A stretch of 64,000 nucleotides of DNA from Hirundichthys speculiger (lineage: Eukaryota > Chordata > Actinopteri > Beloniformes > Exocoetidae), in the NCBI GenBank assembly GCA_018398805.1, contig JAGFBZ010002268.1, forward strand, positions 1,674,001 to 1,738,000. The letters are read 5' to 3'. Numbering within the stretch: the first letter of the stretch is position 1; the number at the start of each line of letters is the position of its first letter. The notes beneath the pieces are model-generated. The model made no database searches. It was not told the DNA's origin and saw nothing but the letters and a program-made list of their open reading frames with translations. Positions 25,915 through 39,000 of this stretch are shown here, one piece after another. Made by a program: the position numbers and the translations under genes.

Positions 25915-27480
25915 TAGGGATGCAACGGTACTCAGTAAAATACTCGGGACACGGGACAGCTTTTATGTCCCGCGGTATTTATGTTCCAATAACTTTGCAT
26001 TGGACTTGCACGTGAGCGTGCGTGCCTTTTAGGCAACAGGCCCGCCACTGCATGTCAATGTCCACTCGCCTCCGCTCACTCACAGTGACCAACCTATCAG
26101 GGGCGCCGAAAAGGGGGGGTAAAGGATACGGATTATAGGGGCCCATGATTGAGGGGGGCCCAGAGAGGCCCCTAATGATGATCAAAAATAGCATCAACAA
26201 ATTTCGCCGCTGTGTTGGGGGGCCCGGTAAAGATTCTTTTCATGGGGCCCAAAATCCCTAGCGGCGCCCCTGCAACCTATCACACTTTGGCCGGTTGGCT
26301 GCAGCTCATAGATGCAGAAGAAGAAAAAAACAAGCAGGCATGGCCAGCGGTAGTGGAGAAATTGGGAAAAACCTTTTTTAAATCACCAGTGTGGGAGCAT
26401 TTTGGTTTTGCTGTTGAATACACCGGCAAAGGAGTGAAAACAGTTAACAGAACGCAATCTTCCACCTCCCTAAACCCAAATCTTACCTGCGTAAGATCCA
26501 GTTGTTATCAGTTGTGTGTCCTGGCGCAGCTGATGTGCTTTTTAAAATAGTGCAGAACGAATCATTGGATGTGCATTTAAAGATCACGAACAATTAATGT
26601 TCCTGTCCCTCCTCGACCACCAACAGTTTCAGACATATCGGAAATAAATTCCTGACATCCAACCTTTTCCAGCTTGACACCAGAGACAAAGATCTCCTTG
26701 GTTTCCTCCACAGCAGACATCTGAATGAGATCATGCCACAGCTGTACAGACTGATGTGTCTGGCCGTGACTATTCCCACATCCACCACAACTGCTGACCA
26801 GACATCCTCTGACCTCAAGAGAATAAAAACGTATGCAAGTAATACGGTGATGCGTAATCAAGAGGTAGAGCCGTTTGTGCACGTCCACATGTGACCAGGT
26901 GGACGCAAATTGATGCCATTTGGACGCGCTCTTTTACACGCCAACATGCGAGTTGCGCTTTCCACAAACTCCAAACACTTTTTTATATATTTTATCTGAT
27001 GATCTGACCTGTTAAAAAACAGGTGACTGATGTAGGCCATGATGGACTTTGGAGAGAAATGTCCCAAAGTTCTCCTTGGTTTCCTACCACAGCAAACATC
27101 TGAATGAGATCGTGCCACAGCTGTACAGACTGACGTGTCTGCCCTCTAGCAAAAAAAAAAACATAGGCAAGGAATTTGGTGATGCCTAATCTCCAAATTA
27201 TGCTGCGCCTTGGATTAAGTAGTTAAACCCGCACTGAAGGCCCAGGTACCAAATGCACGGCCCGCCACTGCATAATACTTTAATAAACATTCAACCAGAC
27301 CACTAGAATTTAAAGTAAATTTTAAACTTTTTTTTCCTACCATTTTTTGTTCCTTTGTTTTCAATGATTTTTTTTTCTTTTTCTGTTTTTACATTTTTGA
27401 GGTGCTGCAGTCCCACCAACGGGGGTGGGGGTGGGGGGGTGCAGTACCCCTACTTCCCGCGGTACTGGCACCATCTGACT
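25915..27480 (+). mobile_element. hAT-derived mosaic (TAGGGATGCAACGGTA end)
   Basis: Left end TAGGGATGCAACGGTACTC. Plus-strand hAT transposase relics: SPVWEHFGFAVEYTGKGVKT (BED-finger type start, 26380-26440), then MPQLYRLMCLAVTIPTSTTT and SSDLKRIKTYAS (dimerisation domain, 26640-26860). A partial repeat of the latter is at 27070-27145. Internal stops. A MITE is nested at 26098-26272. Confidence 0.6.
26098..26272. mobile_element. nested hAT MITE (CAGGGGCGCCG)
   Basis: Starts CAGGGGCGCCG, ends CGGCGCCCCTG, and is flanked by perfect 8-bp duplications caacctat (26090-26097 and 26273-26280). 175 bp. Confidence 0.92.
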
Positions 27481-27579
27481 GCTATTCAAAAAGCAGTTTC
27501 AATTTAAATTATAATGGGTGTTATATTGCATCTAGATAGCATTCAACATTTTTGGTCTTGGTTACATATATGTCATGTC

Positions 27580-27581
27580 TA

Positions 27582-27612
<31 letters not shown>

Positions 27613-27755
27613 CCGTCTGTCTACAGGCCAACAAAAACCACCAAGCTCTATGTAACTACCTTATATTTATACCTTACTGGAAAGAAAATCACCCCCAGAG
27701 TTTTACGCTGGGGGTCATTTTTCACACAGCAGTACACACACACACACACACTTTA
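27580..27755. repeat. (GT)n and (CA)n pair
   Basis: A GT run near 27583-27612 and a CA run near 27733-27751 face each other about 120 bp apart and could pair. Confidence 0.7.
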
Positions 27756-27779
27756 AAAAAAGGGGGGTGACCTTTCTGT

Positions 27780-29480
27780 AACAATGCTCTAAAGCAAACC
27801 CACCCATAGTGGGTTAAGGGTGCTGTGTTGACATAGCCATTCACAAGTGTTTGAGTCAAAGATGCTATTTAGTAGTCACATTGTCATCAGATATTTGCTC
27901 CATTACTCAAAAATTGCGGTTGCACAGGCAGGGGAGAAACGGGTAGTTTTCAGAGGAGGGCTGAGATTTCCTGATGTGGAAATCAGCAGAAAGAGGCGAA
28001 GAGTATTTTGAGTCTCGATTTATTTTCAATGGCTTCCAACAAGAACAACTATCAAGAGTAGAATGGGGCCCAAGGTCAGGCCTCTCCTCCCTCTCCAGTT
28101 CTTCTTTCCCCTCTCACCTTCACAATAAGAGCCTACATTCTGGTGTGAAATATAGTTAGGTTAGTATCTGCTGCAATAACAGTTTCCCACATTTATAACA
28201 CTTCCAAGTGGTTTCTTGAAGCTCACTTGAGCCACAAGGCGGGAAGGGCATGCTATGTGCCAGAGAAATAATCACTGAACAAAACGACCAACTAATGGCC
28301 TCTTTTTATGAGAGGTAGCCCTTTAGCTTTGCCAAAAACATTTCTTGGGCTGCAAATCTTAAAGTGGTATTTAAAAAGCCTTATTAGTCAACAGTGACCC
28401 AAGGATGCATAGGTCCTTTCAAAGTACTTTTCTGTGCATTTATTAGTCTCTCTATACAATAGACCACATAGTTTAAACTGGGAACCAAACATAACTGAGT
28501 CTTGTTTTTCCTTGGAAATGAGTTTAAGATTTTGGCAGACAGTGAATTCTACATCAAGTCACTGGAAAGACAAAAAAAAAAAAAAAAAAAAAAACACTGC
28601 ATAACCCATTACGTGCATTTTTTTGCACCAACTTTTATGCAGCTGGTCTATAATTTACAAAACTGATTTTGACCTTGAGTATCCAGCAGCATAAAGTTGC
28701 CTATTCCCAAATACAACCGTTATAAAATTTACATATATAGAACCTATAAGAATGAGGTTATTCTGCTATGACACACTAAAATAGGGACTTTTAGTCCTAT
28801 ATACTCCTTAAAAAGTGAGTGAGCTACTTTGCATAACTTTACATTAAGTGATTTAAGAAGAGAAAAAGTAAAACTATTCATTTATGATAATCCATTTTCA
28901 GTTATAAAATTGCCCTCTATTGTCAATTTACCGAGTGCACATCGCCCATTAGCACACACTTTTCTGCTTCATTCGCCACAAAATGAAAATGCTGCAATTT
29001 CAGTGTTAGGCAGACACTGACAGCTCATCATCCAGGCAGAAAACAGTTCATCAAACCAGATGTCCAGGCACTGACTGTGAAACAATATCAGAGAGAAAGG
29101 AGGCTGTGAATAAGTATGCAGTAATAAGAATACATGAATGGATAATTGTCACAGTTATTAGACGATTGGTTCAGCTCAGTGTGGAGAGTAACTCCAGGTC
29201 AGATTCATTTTTTAAATAACTATCGAAACTTAACCTGAATATCAATTCTGCAGCTCATATTTCTCATTGAGCTGCATGCAGAAATACTTAAGTACTTTCT
29301 GAAGCTATTTTGTTCCATCTGCTGTTCATACTATAAACTACAGGTCTTCTGCCTCTTTGTTTAAATGTGTATCATCTTTAAAAGCAAACTTGGTGTTTGG
29401 TCAAACAAAAGCCCTCCTATCTGGGTGAAAGTAAAAATGTGAAACATTCAAGCAAATGAAGATGGACACTTCCGGAAAAA
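27780..29480. other. gene-free segment downstream of kif23
   Basis: No exon was recognised. A 23-bp poly-A lies near 28570. 28800-29060 is repeat-free and could be a non-coding conserved element. Confidence 0.45.
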
Positions 29481-29484
29481 GAAT

Positions 29485-30077
29485 ATCATCACAACTTTGG
29501 TGTCTTTATTAATTTAATGCCAAAAGAAATTGTACTTGCCACACATCTAAGAAGTTGTTTCAATATAGAAAAAGCTTATTTACAAATAATCAGATGCTGA
29601 CTTCAGCATAACCTAGATAACAGGTAAGTATTTACATTTGGAATTGTATACTTTTTTTTAATGCTTAATGGTTTTCTTGGTAGTGATAATCAATTACTGA
29701 CCTCTGGAAAAAGCAATAGCAGAAAACGAATATTACAGCACAAAAAAATCTTGCACTTCTTTGGGTGGCAATATAAAAGCAGACACGTGAGTACATTTAC
29801 CATGGAGTCGTCACCTGTGACCATTTAGCACATCCATGTCTTTAAGAACTCCAGCATTCAAAAACGAGGAAAAAACAGCTAAATAAGTGAAATATCCTTC
29901 ATCTTTAAGCCATGATTAAATTATAATTACACCATTAATAAGTTGTCACAATATCAGATACAAGAGAAAAATCTCTGGAAAGCAAAAAGATGCAGCTTCT
30001 TCATTCACTGGCAGAAGTTTTTCTTGCTCTCAACAAGAAAAAAACAAAACAAAAACATCCATCAGCTCCACAGCCAC
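29485..30077 (-). other. kif23: kif23 3' UTR and polyadenylation signal
   Basis: After the TGA there are about 590 nt to a minus-strand AATAAA (plus-strand TTTATT at 29505-29510). Cleavage would fall some 10-25 nt further, near 29485-29495. The lower limit is inferred, not seen. Confidence 0.55.
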
Positions 30078-30093
30078 TCAAGGTCTTCGGCGC
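30078..30093 (-). CDS. kif23: kif23 coding exon 23 (stop)
   Basis: 16 nt encoding the terminal KRRRP then TGA at 30080-30078, like human PKRKKP-stop. Acceptor tctccag. Confidence 0.82.
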
Positions 30094-33000
30094 CTGGAGA
30101 AAAATAAATCACAAACAATGAATATTTGGTCTCAATATGGCAAACTGTGCATGCATACACATGCTTTTATCTTACTTTTGATACCCCTGGCTTGAACCTG
30201 AGCTAGCCACTGGAGCCTAGAGAGAAAAAAAAAAAAAAGATATGGTACGTTCAAAGTCATATTTAAGAACATTCTGCCAGAAGTTTAAAATGATCAGAAG
30301 CCATAAACATAGGTCACAATCATTTTAAATGTAATGATTGTTTTCAAGAGCTTACCCTGTTTTCTGCATCTTCAATACTGGCTGGTCCCTCTGCAGACCC
30401 TGATCGCCTCTTCCGACTAAAACAAAAGTTTCTCCATTATTTTCAAGGCAGAGTAGAATTCAGCTATAATACTTTTTTTCTTTTTTTTTTTTTTTTTTTA
30501 TCTTGCAATAAATTTGATAGATTTCTGAATAAAGTCTCAAAGTTTTACCAAGTTAAATATAAGAGACTTCTAATTTGCAGTTTTTAAATCATAAAAATTC
30601 AAAGTTTATAAAGTTTATAAATTACTTATAGTAGACAGTGAAAACCAATCTATGACTTTTTGAGAGAAGAGCAGGAGAGGAACAGGTCAGGTTCTTTCCA
30701 TTTTCTTTTTTCCCATATTCTCTTTATTTTTGAATACTAAAAATGCATTTGTTTAAAACCTGCATTTACAAATGAAAGAACAGTCTTTGAATAGGGAATT
30801 TCCATATATTAAAGAAAAAAAAAAAAAAAAAAAAACCTTCAGACAACAGAAATTATCTATAGAAGTGTTCTTCAGTCCAGGTCCTCGGCTCTCTGCCCTG
30901 CATGTTTTAGAAGTTTCTCTGCTCAATCACACCTGATTGGTCTTCAAGGTTTACTCAAGTCTGTCAGTGACCTACTAATCAGAGCCGTGTGTGTTTGGGC
31001 AGGGAAACATCTAGACCAGTGGTTCTTAACCTTGTCGGAGGTACTGAACCCCACCAGTTTCATATGCACATTCACCAAACCCTTCTTTATTGAAAAATAA
31101 AATGTTTAATGCATGAATGATGAATGTACCAATGGATGTACCATCATGACAGTCATAAGTCGACTACTGAGCGCACCAAATTCCCTGCAGCACAGATTGG
31201 CCAAGCAGTGCAATGTGATCATCTGTAGCCAATGATGGCCAAGCGGGGCATGTTGTCATGAGTCATATGACCCAGGTGCACATCTTGACCTCCGCCGAAC
31301 CCCTGAGACTGACTCACCAAACCCCTGGGGTTTGGTATCTTTGCCTTATTATGAGTTAACATTCTCTGAAAGAATTGTAAAGGGTCAGCTGTTTCATGGT
31401 ATTGTTGAGCCATCAGAGCCATCATGTCACCTAATGGCCTTAATGAGGATTTTGACATCAAGCCCTTTTTGTGAATTTGTATTTGGTGTCTTAAATCTCC
31501 AAGTAGTGTCGATTTTTTACATTCTTCCTAAAATGGTTTATTTGTTTTATTTGTTTTGTATTGGTGTGTTTCCCTATGTATATTGTATTGTTTGTATTTA
31601 TTGTACCTCTGTGCATACTAAGTGGCCCATATATACATGGCCATATGCCCATATATGGCTCACTTGAAGCCCATGCAATTGTGATGTCACTTGGCTCTCA
31701 GCCTATATATACATTTGCTACCTGCCTTGTCACTTCTTTGTAGTTGCCTGAGGAAGACCATTCGGTCGAAACGTTGCAATTAAAGATACATTGGGAGCTT
31801 CTAACAAGTGTGCGGATTTTCCTCTCTTTTCTCTGTCATGATCTTCTGATCATCCTGCACCTGGCCTAATAGGATTGGATGTGCGCACAACTATTCCTTT
31901 TTTCTTTTTTTATTGTTGAGCCACCAAACAGCTAATAATGTGTTGCTAATGATAAGTTGCTCTTCATTGGCAGCTCAGACATGTCATTCCCTGCAGTCCC
32001 GGTTGTTTCAATCAGATGTCAGGACTGTAACTGTTACACTGCAGTTACCTAAGAACATCCTCAGCCAACTATGCATGATGTCTAAGATCTTATATTCATC
32101 TATCTTTTGAGGCACATTCAACTTTTCTAAATCCATCTCTTTGTGCAAGTGCAACAGCTTATTGGTGCAATGACGAAAGAATATAACACCAAACTCTATA
32201 TCAATAAAGATAGGTGTTAAGAAGTTACGTAGATGAATTTTTCAGGGCTGATACACATTAGTAATCCAGGAGACTGGTAGATATGAATTGTGGTAAAAAT
32301 GTAATTTTTGGTGTCAAACAGAATAACATGAACTCCAACACAAAATGCTGCTAAAATACCTACACACTATTATTCTAATTCAAAAAATATTTTAAAAAAA
32401 ATATCACTCTGCATTCATATAGGAATATCAATATAAATATTGATAGAAATGAGTCTAGAAATATTAATGATAATGATAATAATAATGGCATTTAATTTCA
32501 TATAATGGGAGCCAAAATCCTATCATGACGTAATTGTGTTCAGCTCAAGTATGACCACCTGGTAAATAGAATAGAATAAAATAAATAATTAAGGGGTGTC
32601 AATGCAAAAGCAAACTATTCTCCATTTTTATTCTTATCTGTTTCTTTTCGAAATTCGAGCACTTTTTTTTTTTTTAAAGTACTAGAGGAAAAAACTTTCA
32701 CAATACTGGAAGAGGGAGAGGGGGAGCGCAAATAAAGCCCTTAAACCTTCACAGTACTGGTGGAAAAACAAAAGAATTTCTTTACAATTTCCCCCCACAA
32801 ACACAAAATAGTGGAGGAAAAAAAAAAGTATAAAGTACTGGAGGAAGAAATGAATAAACGGATGAAACCTTCACAGTTATGCTTGAAAATGGTAAGTGAA
32901 CCCCTTAAACATTCACAGTACTGGAGGGAAAATGTAAGTTAACCCAACAAACATTTATGGTTGTGGAGGAGAGAAAAAAAAACAACAACAAAAAAACTTC

Positions 33001-36000
33001 TACTATACCTTGGTGCTGTTGGGCATTCTTGTTTTAGTGTCTCAATGTCAGTAAACTGAACAGCCTGTCCTCCACCTCTGGTCTTAAAAACGTTGCCCTG
33101 AGAAAGTAATGGGAAAAAAGCAGAAGAAAAACGAACAAAAACAATATCAAATACTATTCAGCAGTAAAACAGGAAGAAGCGTCCCATTCGTATTTAAAAC
33201 AGAACCCCAGCATGGACTCAAAATTACTGTTACTACGCAAATTGTCTAGTTCATGCATGACAAAATAATCAGAGATCTGAAAATGAAGAAATTATGTTGT
33301 ATTACCTTAATTAGTTTGGTCTCGATCTCCCCATCAGAGGCAAGCTCTTGATGTCTAAGCACATACTTGTGGCATTTAGACAGAGCTTTCTCATTTGGGG
33401 TCGACACCTTGATTGCTTTGGGTATGATTGGCTGCATTACAGTGTCTAGGTCCAAATTAGATGGGGGTTTATGGTCTACCCATTTCTCCTCACCCGCAGA
33501 GCGTGAGCGCCTGTGCATTGAATGCACCGGAGGAAGCGTCTGGTGATCCCAAAGTGAGAAACACATATCACAAATCATATTTACATGTGACACCATTTGA
33601 AGTTTGTTACGGTTAGGAGTGAATGGGGAATCTCAAGACTGTGTTAGTTTGTCGTGAAAATGAATCCACAGAGATTAGTCACAGACAGAAAAGGAATTTC
33701 CCACTGGATAGACACTGTTTACAAGTCCATTTTACATTCACGGGAGGAAAACTTTAGGATGCATTTTCCACATAGACTGCTATGATACCCAAAACAGGGT
33801 CTTCCAGTAAAAGATTTCAATCTATTGGAAATTCCCAGACAGCGACGGTGAATTAGTGCACAAAAGGAGAATAAACCATAGCACATGGAAAAGGATCTAA
33901 GAATTGAGAACTCCATGCAAGAGCTGAAACAGAGGTTAGTCCTGTACCAAGTGGCTGACCTTTGATATGTGATTTTGAATTGATTAATAGTGTGGTAGTG
34001 AACACTGAAGCCAAAGAAATTAAAACCTGTGAATCTGTGAAATCAGAAACAAAAGAGGAGGTGGGGGCATTTTCTGTATCACCTGTAATTTACAAAATAA
34101 TGCATATCTGCAAGATAGTTGTTGAATGTGGATTGATGTAAGAGTGAACCAGTGATGGTTTCCTTAATAGTTTCCTTCTTTGAAAATCAGGGAAAAGAGA
34201 TGGCAAAGTAGTTTAGAGGTGTAGAACCAGGCTGACATGGTCATTAAACAACATTTGATATTTAAATTAATAATAGGTTTGCTTGAGGATGGAGAGAAGA
34301 GAAAACGAAACAAACAAACAAACAAACAAACAGTCTCTTCACTGAACTACTGACTGGGCTGCACAATATAATCAGAAATGTATCATCATCGGATGTGCAC
34401 AATTTTAAGATCATAAAAATAAAACATTGCAGTAAATGGCAGTCTGTTATTTTGCCAGTGCTGTGCATTCACACTATAACTGGCAACCAGAGATGCCAAT
34501 TAGAAACTAATTTACATGAAGGGCATTGTTGCAGGGGGCAGTTTTCTAATTATTAATATTTATAAAATCACATTGCTGGAGTAAAAATAAATTTCTTTTT
34601 TGTGTCTGCATCAGCTATTTATTCTTGGAGATAAAGTTTAGCTGCAAAACAGAAAGCCATTTACACCACACACTTAAGTATTTATACATCGTCAAATCAT
34701 ATTGTCATTGCAATTTTTGACTATGTAATTGTCTATCACATTTTTTTCCAACATCATGCAGCCCTATTGCTGGTTTTTAGGGCCTAGATGACAGGATGAT
34801 AGCATTTATGTATTGTTTCTCAATCTGGTTTAACAGACCAAGGGGTTTATAAATAGCTTTCATCATGAACACCTCTGAATGAACTTGTCCATAATTGATT
34901 CATTCCAGTTAATTTTGGTGGAAGTATGTTATTAATAGATCATAACCGATATTACGGACACAAGTTTCAACTAAAGTTAAATGTAAGTTACATCGATATA
35001 AGTTAACACATGGAACACATTTGGGCTGATAAATTTAGCATGTAATTTGTATGTGCTCATCAATACTGACTGCCCACTCAAATCGATGATGCCATTTCTT
35101 CAACTTTGACGTTAAATTAAAGAATATTCCACATTATTCTAGACTCTAAAAAGGCTTATTCTAAGAAGAAACAAAGTGTGTAGATGAGGCTTGAATACTA
35201 ATATCTATGTGTGACAGCTCAGGAGTCCTAAAACATAGTTGTCTAGTTAATTAACTCTATCTAAATATTTACAGGCTTCAATCAGTGCAGCGTCAACAGA
35301 GGATCAGGAAGAGAGATGTTTCACAAGAAGGTAGGTGCAGAGTTTAACAGCAGCCAACATGCTGCTGGGAGAGAACCAGGACCAAAGCAGGAATACGTGA
35401 GATGGATATCCAGCTCTCAGCGACTGAGTGAGCTTTGCGTCTCCACAAAAATACTAATATTTGTCAAATTAACACATGTTAGAGATGGACGTTTCATGCT
35501 CACCAAGTCATATTATATACAAACTAACCAAACCCTTTCATTACAAATGTGTGTGTGTTTGTTTTTTTAAGTTAAACGTACTAATAAATATACTGCTCCT
35601 ATTATCACCATTGATCAAGGATTATTGGTTGAGTGATTGATATGTATATTATCATGTACAAAGTGTTGAAATGCCACTCTACAGGTTTTCTAGAGTAGTT
35701 TGCAGGCAATACAAAAAAAAAAACACTTAAAAAGCTTGAAATGCAAGTTAAAAGAACTAAAAGCATGACAGATTAATCTGTTTTATAGTCAGGAAATAGG
35801 GAAGCACTAGTCTACAATCTTTCTACTTGATGCATTTCTAAACAAGCATCTACTGACAACATAATGAGCGCAGCTCAACACAAACATAAAGCTTATACTA
35901 CAGGAGTGCAGGAAAGAACTAAACACATTTCACACACCCAGATACTAACACAAACACACACTAACCCTTGTGACTGCCTCTAGGTCTAGCCCATAGACAA

Positions 36001-39000
36001 GAGTCGTGGCAAGGCCCTCAGTGCCTGGGGCCCAGTGCTGGCCTCTCCTGCGACCCACGCTGCTGGGGTTGTGGTGTGGGGCGGGAGTCCGGCTCCTGGA
36101 CTGGGGAGTCCTGGTATATCTAGCCTGGCTGTCTGAATCTACAGGGAGCCTCTGCTCCCACTCAGAGATGCAGGAAGCTACTGAAGGAAAGGAGGAAGAG
36201 GACGTGGTGGGGGTAGGGTAAGGGTCCTGCACTGCCCTAATGCTGGCTTGATTATGGTGGGAAGGAGTGCGGCTGATGTCCTGCAAAGCGATGAGGGGAG
36301 GGAGCCAGGCAAAGTGAATGTTAGGGGCTCCAGATTAACACAAGGGGTGTGGTATGAGCAGAGTGTTTAACAATTAATTGCAACACAATGATTAGAGGCA
36401 TGCAACATTTAATTTAAAACAGACAGATTGGTGAAGCAGTCAATAACATATACATAAAAAAAGAAACTTACAGGAATTGGTGATGGTGAGGCAGACCGCT
36501 TCTGAGCAGCGTTCCGATCTCTGTCTCTCGAGGGTCTTTCGGGCTTCTCCGGCCACTCAGGGGGGCAGCCGCCGGTGCTGCTGCTCTCTGTCACTATGGC
36601 TTTGAGCTGCTTCAGTTTTTCATCCTTCACCCACAATTTGTTCTGCATCTCTAACTGCTTGGCATTGACTCGCCTCTCCTAATAAGAAAGCACCCACAGG
36701 AAAGTACATCGTAATTATATAATAGGACATAGGATTGTACATTGCCAGTTTCAAAATAGTGATGGGTTGAATCAACCACGCGCAATGTTTATTTGCAGTT
36801 TTACCTGGTGACAGTTTAAGAAGAGAAAAAAAAGTCAATATACAGTGATCCCTTGCCAATTCGCGCTTTGAGTTCCGCGGTTTTAGTTATTGGCGGATTT
36901 TTCAGAAATATATAATATGAAAAAAAAATTTTTTTAAAAATCAAGAAAAAATTGCAGAAACATCACAAGGATGTTGTGCGCGTTCTCTCACAGCGAAGAA
37001 ACATTGTGAGCCAGCCTGGCCTCTTTAAGAAGGTAGCCTTATGGGTAATGGTGTGGCCTTATGGGTAATGGTGTGTGTGTTGTGGGACGGCAGAACGAAA
37101 ACAGGGTTAGATGAAAAGTGGAGTGAACATGAACAGCAGCCCAGCGTGTATAGATTTACATTCTCTGTTAACCGACAGTAGCCCAACAATACAACCTGTG
37201 TGATGTTACAAGTTCCCTGCAGTGTCAGAATAAAGCGCTCGTTCCATGCAGAGAAAATCTGACTTTTTCTTTTGTTGTTGTTAGCGTGTTACCCGCTAAT
37301 TACGAGCCAAAAATAGCACAATACCATCGGTTTCTTTACAACAGAGACCAGTGGCTGTGAAGGTAACAGAAAGACCACAGTTGAGCCTTTGTCTTGTTTT
37401 GCTGCAGTGTCTCGCTACTTTTTTGTGGTTTTTAAACATATTTTAAACACGTTATTTAGGCTGGGGGGGCTCCGGCTCCAGTTTGCGGATTTTGATTTTC
37501 GCGGGGGGGGGGGGGGGGGGGGGGGGGGACGCCGGTTCTCATTAACCGCGAAAAATATGGGATCACTGTAATCTTAACTATTTGAATGCATTGCCCATTA
37601 AACCTCATTACTACCCCTAAATCACCCTCACCCCAACTTCTGGAATACTTTGCCAGCCTAAAACTCATGACTGAATGTTCGTTGCCAAATGAAATAAAGA
37701 TGATACAAAAACCTGAAAAATCTTGGGTTCAAACGATATTCATACAGCGGTACCTCTACTTACGAAACGTATCTATTAACAATATTTCCAGCTAACGAAA
37801 GGCCTCTTTGGAAAAATATTGCATCCATATACGAAAGAAATTCCAGGTTACGAAGGCGAAAAATTTTAAAACACGCGTTGCTACTCGCAGCTCCCAGAGT
37901 TCAAACATAAATATACTTGTAACTCTGTATCTCAGTTTGAAAGTAGTGCGTCCGAGCTGCTCTGCCATTGGCTATCGCTCAGCATCTTCCTGGCATCCCA
38001 TTGGCTAGGAGGGCCCCTTGTCTGTATGAGCATAACCCAGCAACCCAAGTAAACAAACTATTTTTATTCTTTAATGTACTTTGTTCTTTATTCTTTACAT
38101 TAGTATATTTGTGCAATAATCTAATTCTAACATGTATTTCTTACAGGTTTTATGTCATTTTATGTATTATTTATAACTTATGAAAAATTATGTCCGACTT
38201 TTGGCGCCTTGGAACGGATTAGGCCATTTATAGGGTAAAATGCATTTTTAATTACAAAATCTTCTGTTTGCGAAACAACTTTCAGAACAAATTAATTTTG
38301 TAAGTTGAGGTACCACTGTATATGTATTTAAAAATAACATTTCAATGAAATTGACCAATGTAGAATGTTCTTATAAATAAATCAAAAGCTGCCCATACTG
38401 TTATGATAGTTATTCAAAGATGTATTTTCTTGGGCACATTTATTTTAATAATAGTCATCTAAAATTGACTAATACTGACATGTTATATGTAAAGTAAAAA
38501 AATATATCCATATTGAAATATCTACATAAACACAGATACTGATGCTTCTGGAATTACTGTGCCCATCTGTTCAAATGGCTCCAATGTGTACATTTTCTTT
38601 AGAGGGGATATTTAAATATCATGTGGCCAGTTTTGACAACTCTAATAAAAACCACAATTAAGTGTTGCTAAATAACAATGCTTCTGTAAACAGCTCCACT
38701 TACACACTCCTTCTCCCACTTGAGTCTGGTGTCCGTCACCACGCCCTGCATACGCTGCTCCATGCGTCTCCTCTCTGACAACTCTCTCTGTAGCCTTTGT
38801 TCCCGGGTCTCCAGCTCCTGCTCAAGTGAGCGTTTGTCCTGCTCATACATGTTTGTTGTTTTCTGCAGGATATCAATCTAAGGAGGACCATAAGTGTGAG
38901 AGACGAGCATACGAAAGCTTCCCCTAAAACAAAAAGTGAATCCAAGATCCACAGTAGATTGTTTTAAACAGTAGGAATCAAGCAAGAAGAATAAAACACC

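Noticed and set aside
27580..27755. Facing GT and CA runs as a regulatory hairpin
   Set aside because: Simple repeats of opposite strand sense are common by chance, and nothing else supports a function.
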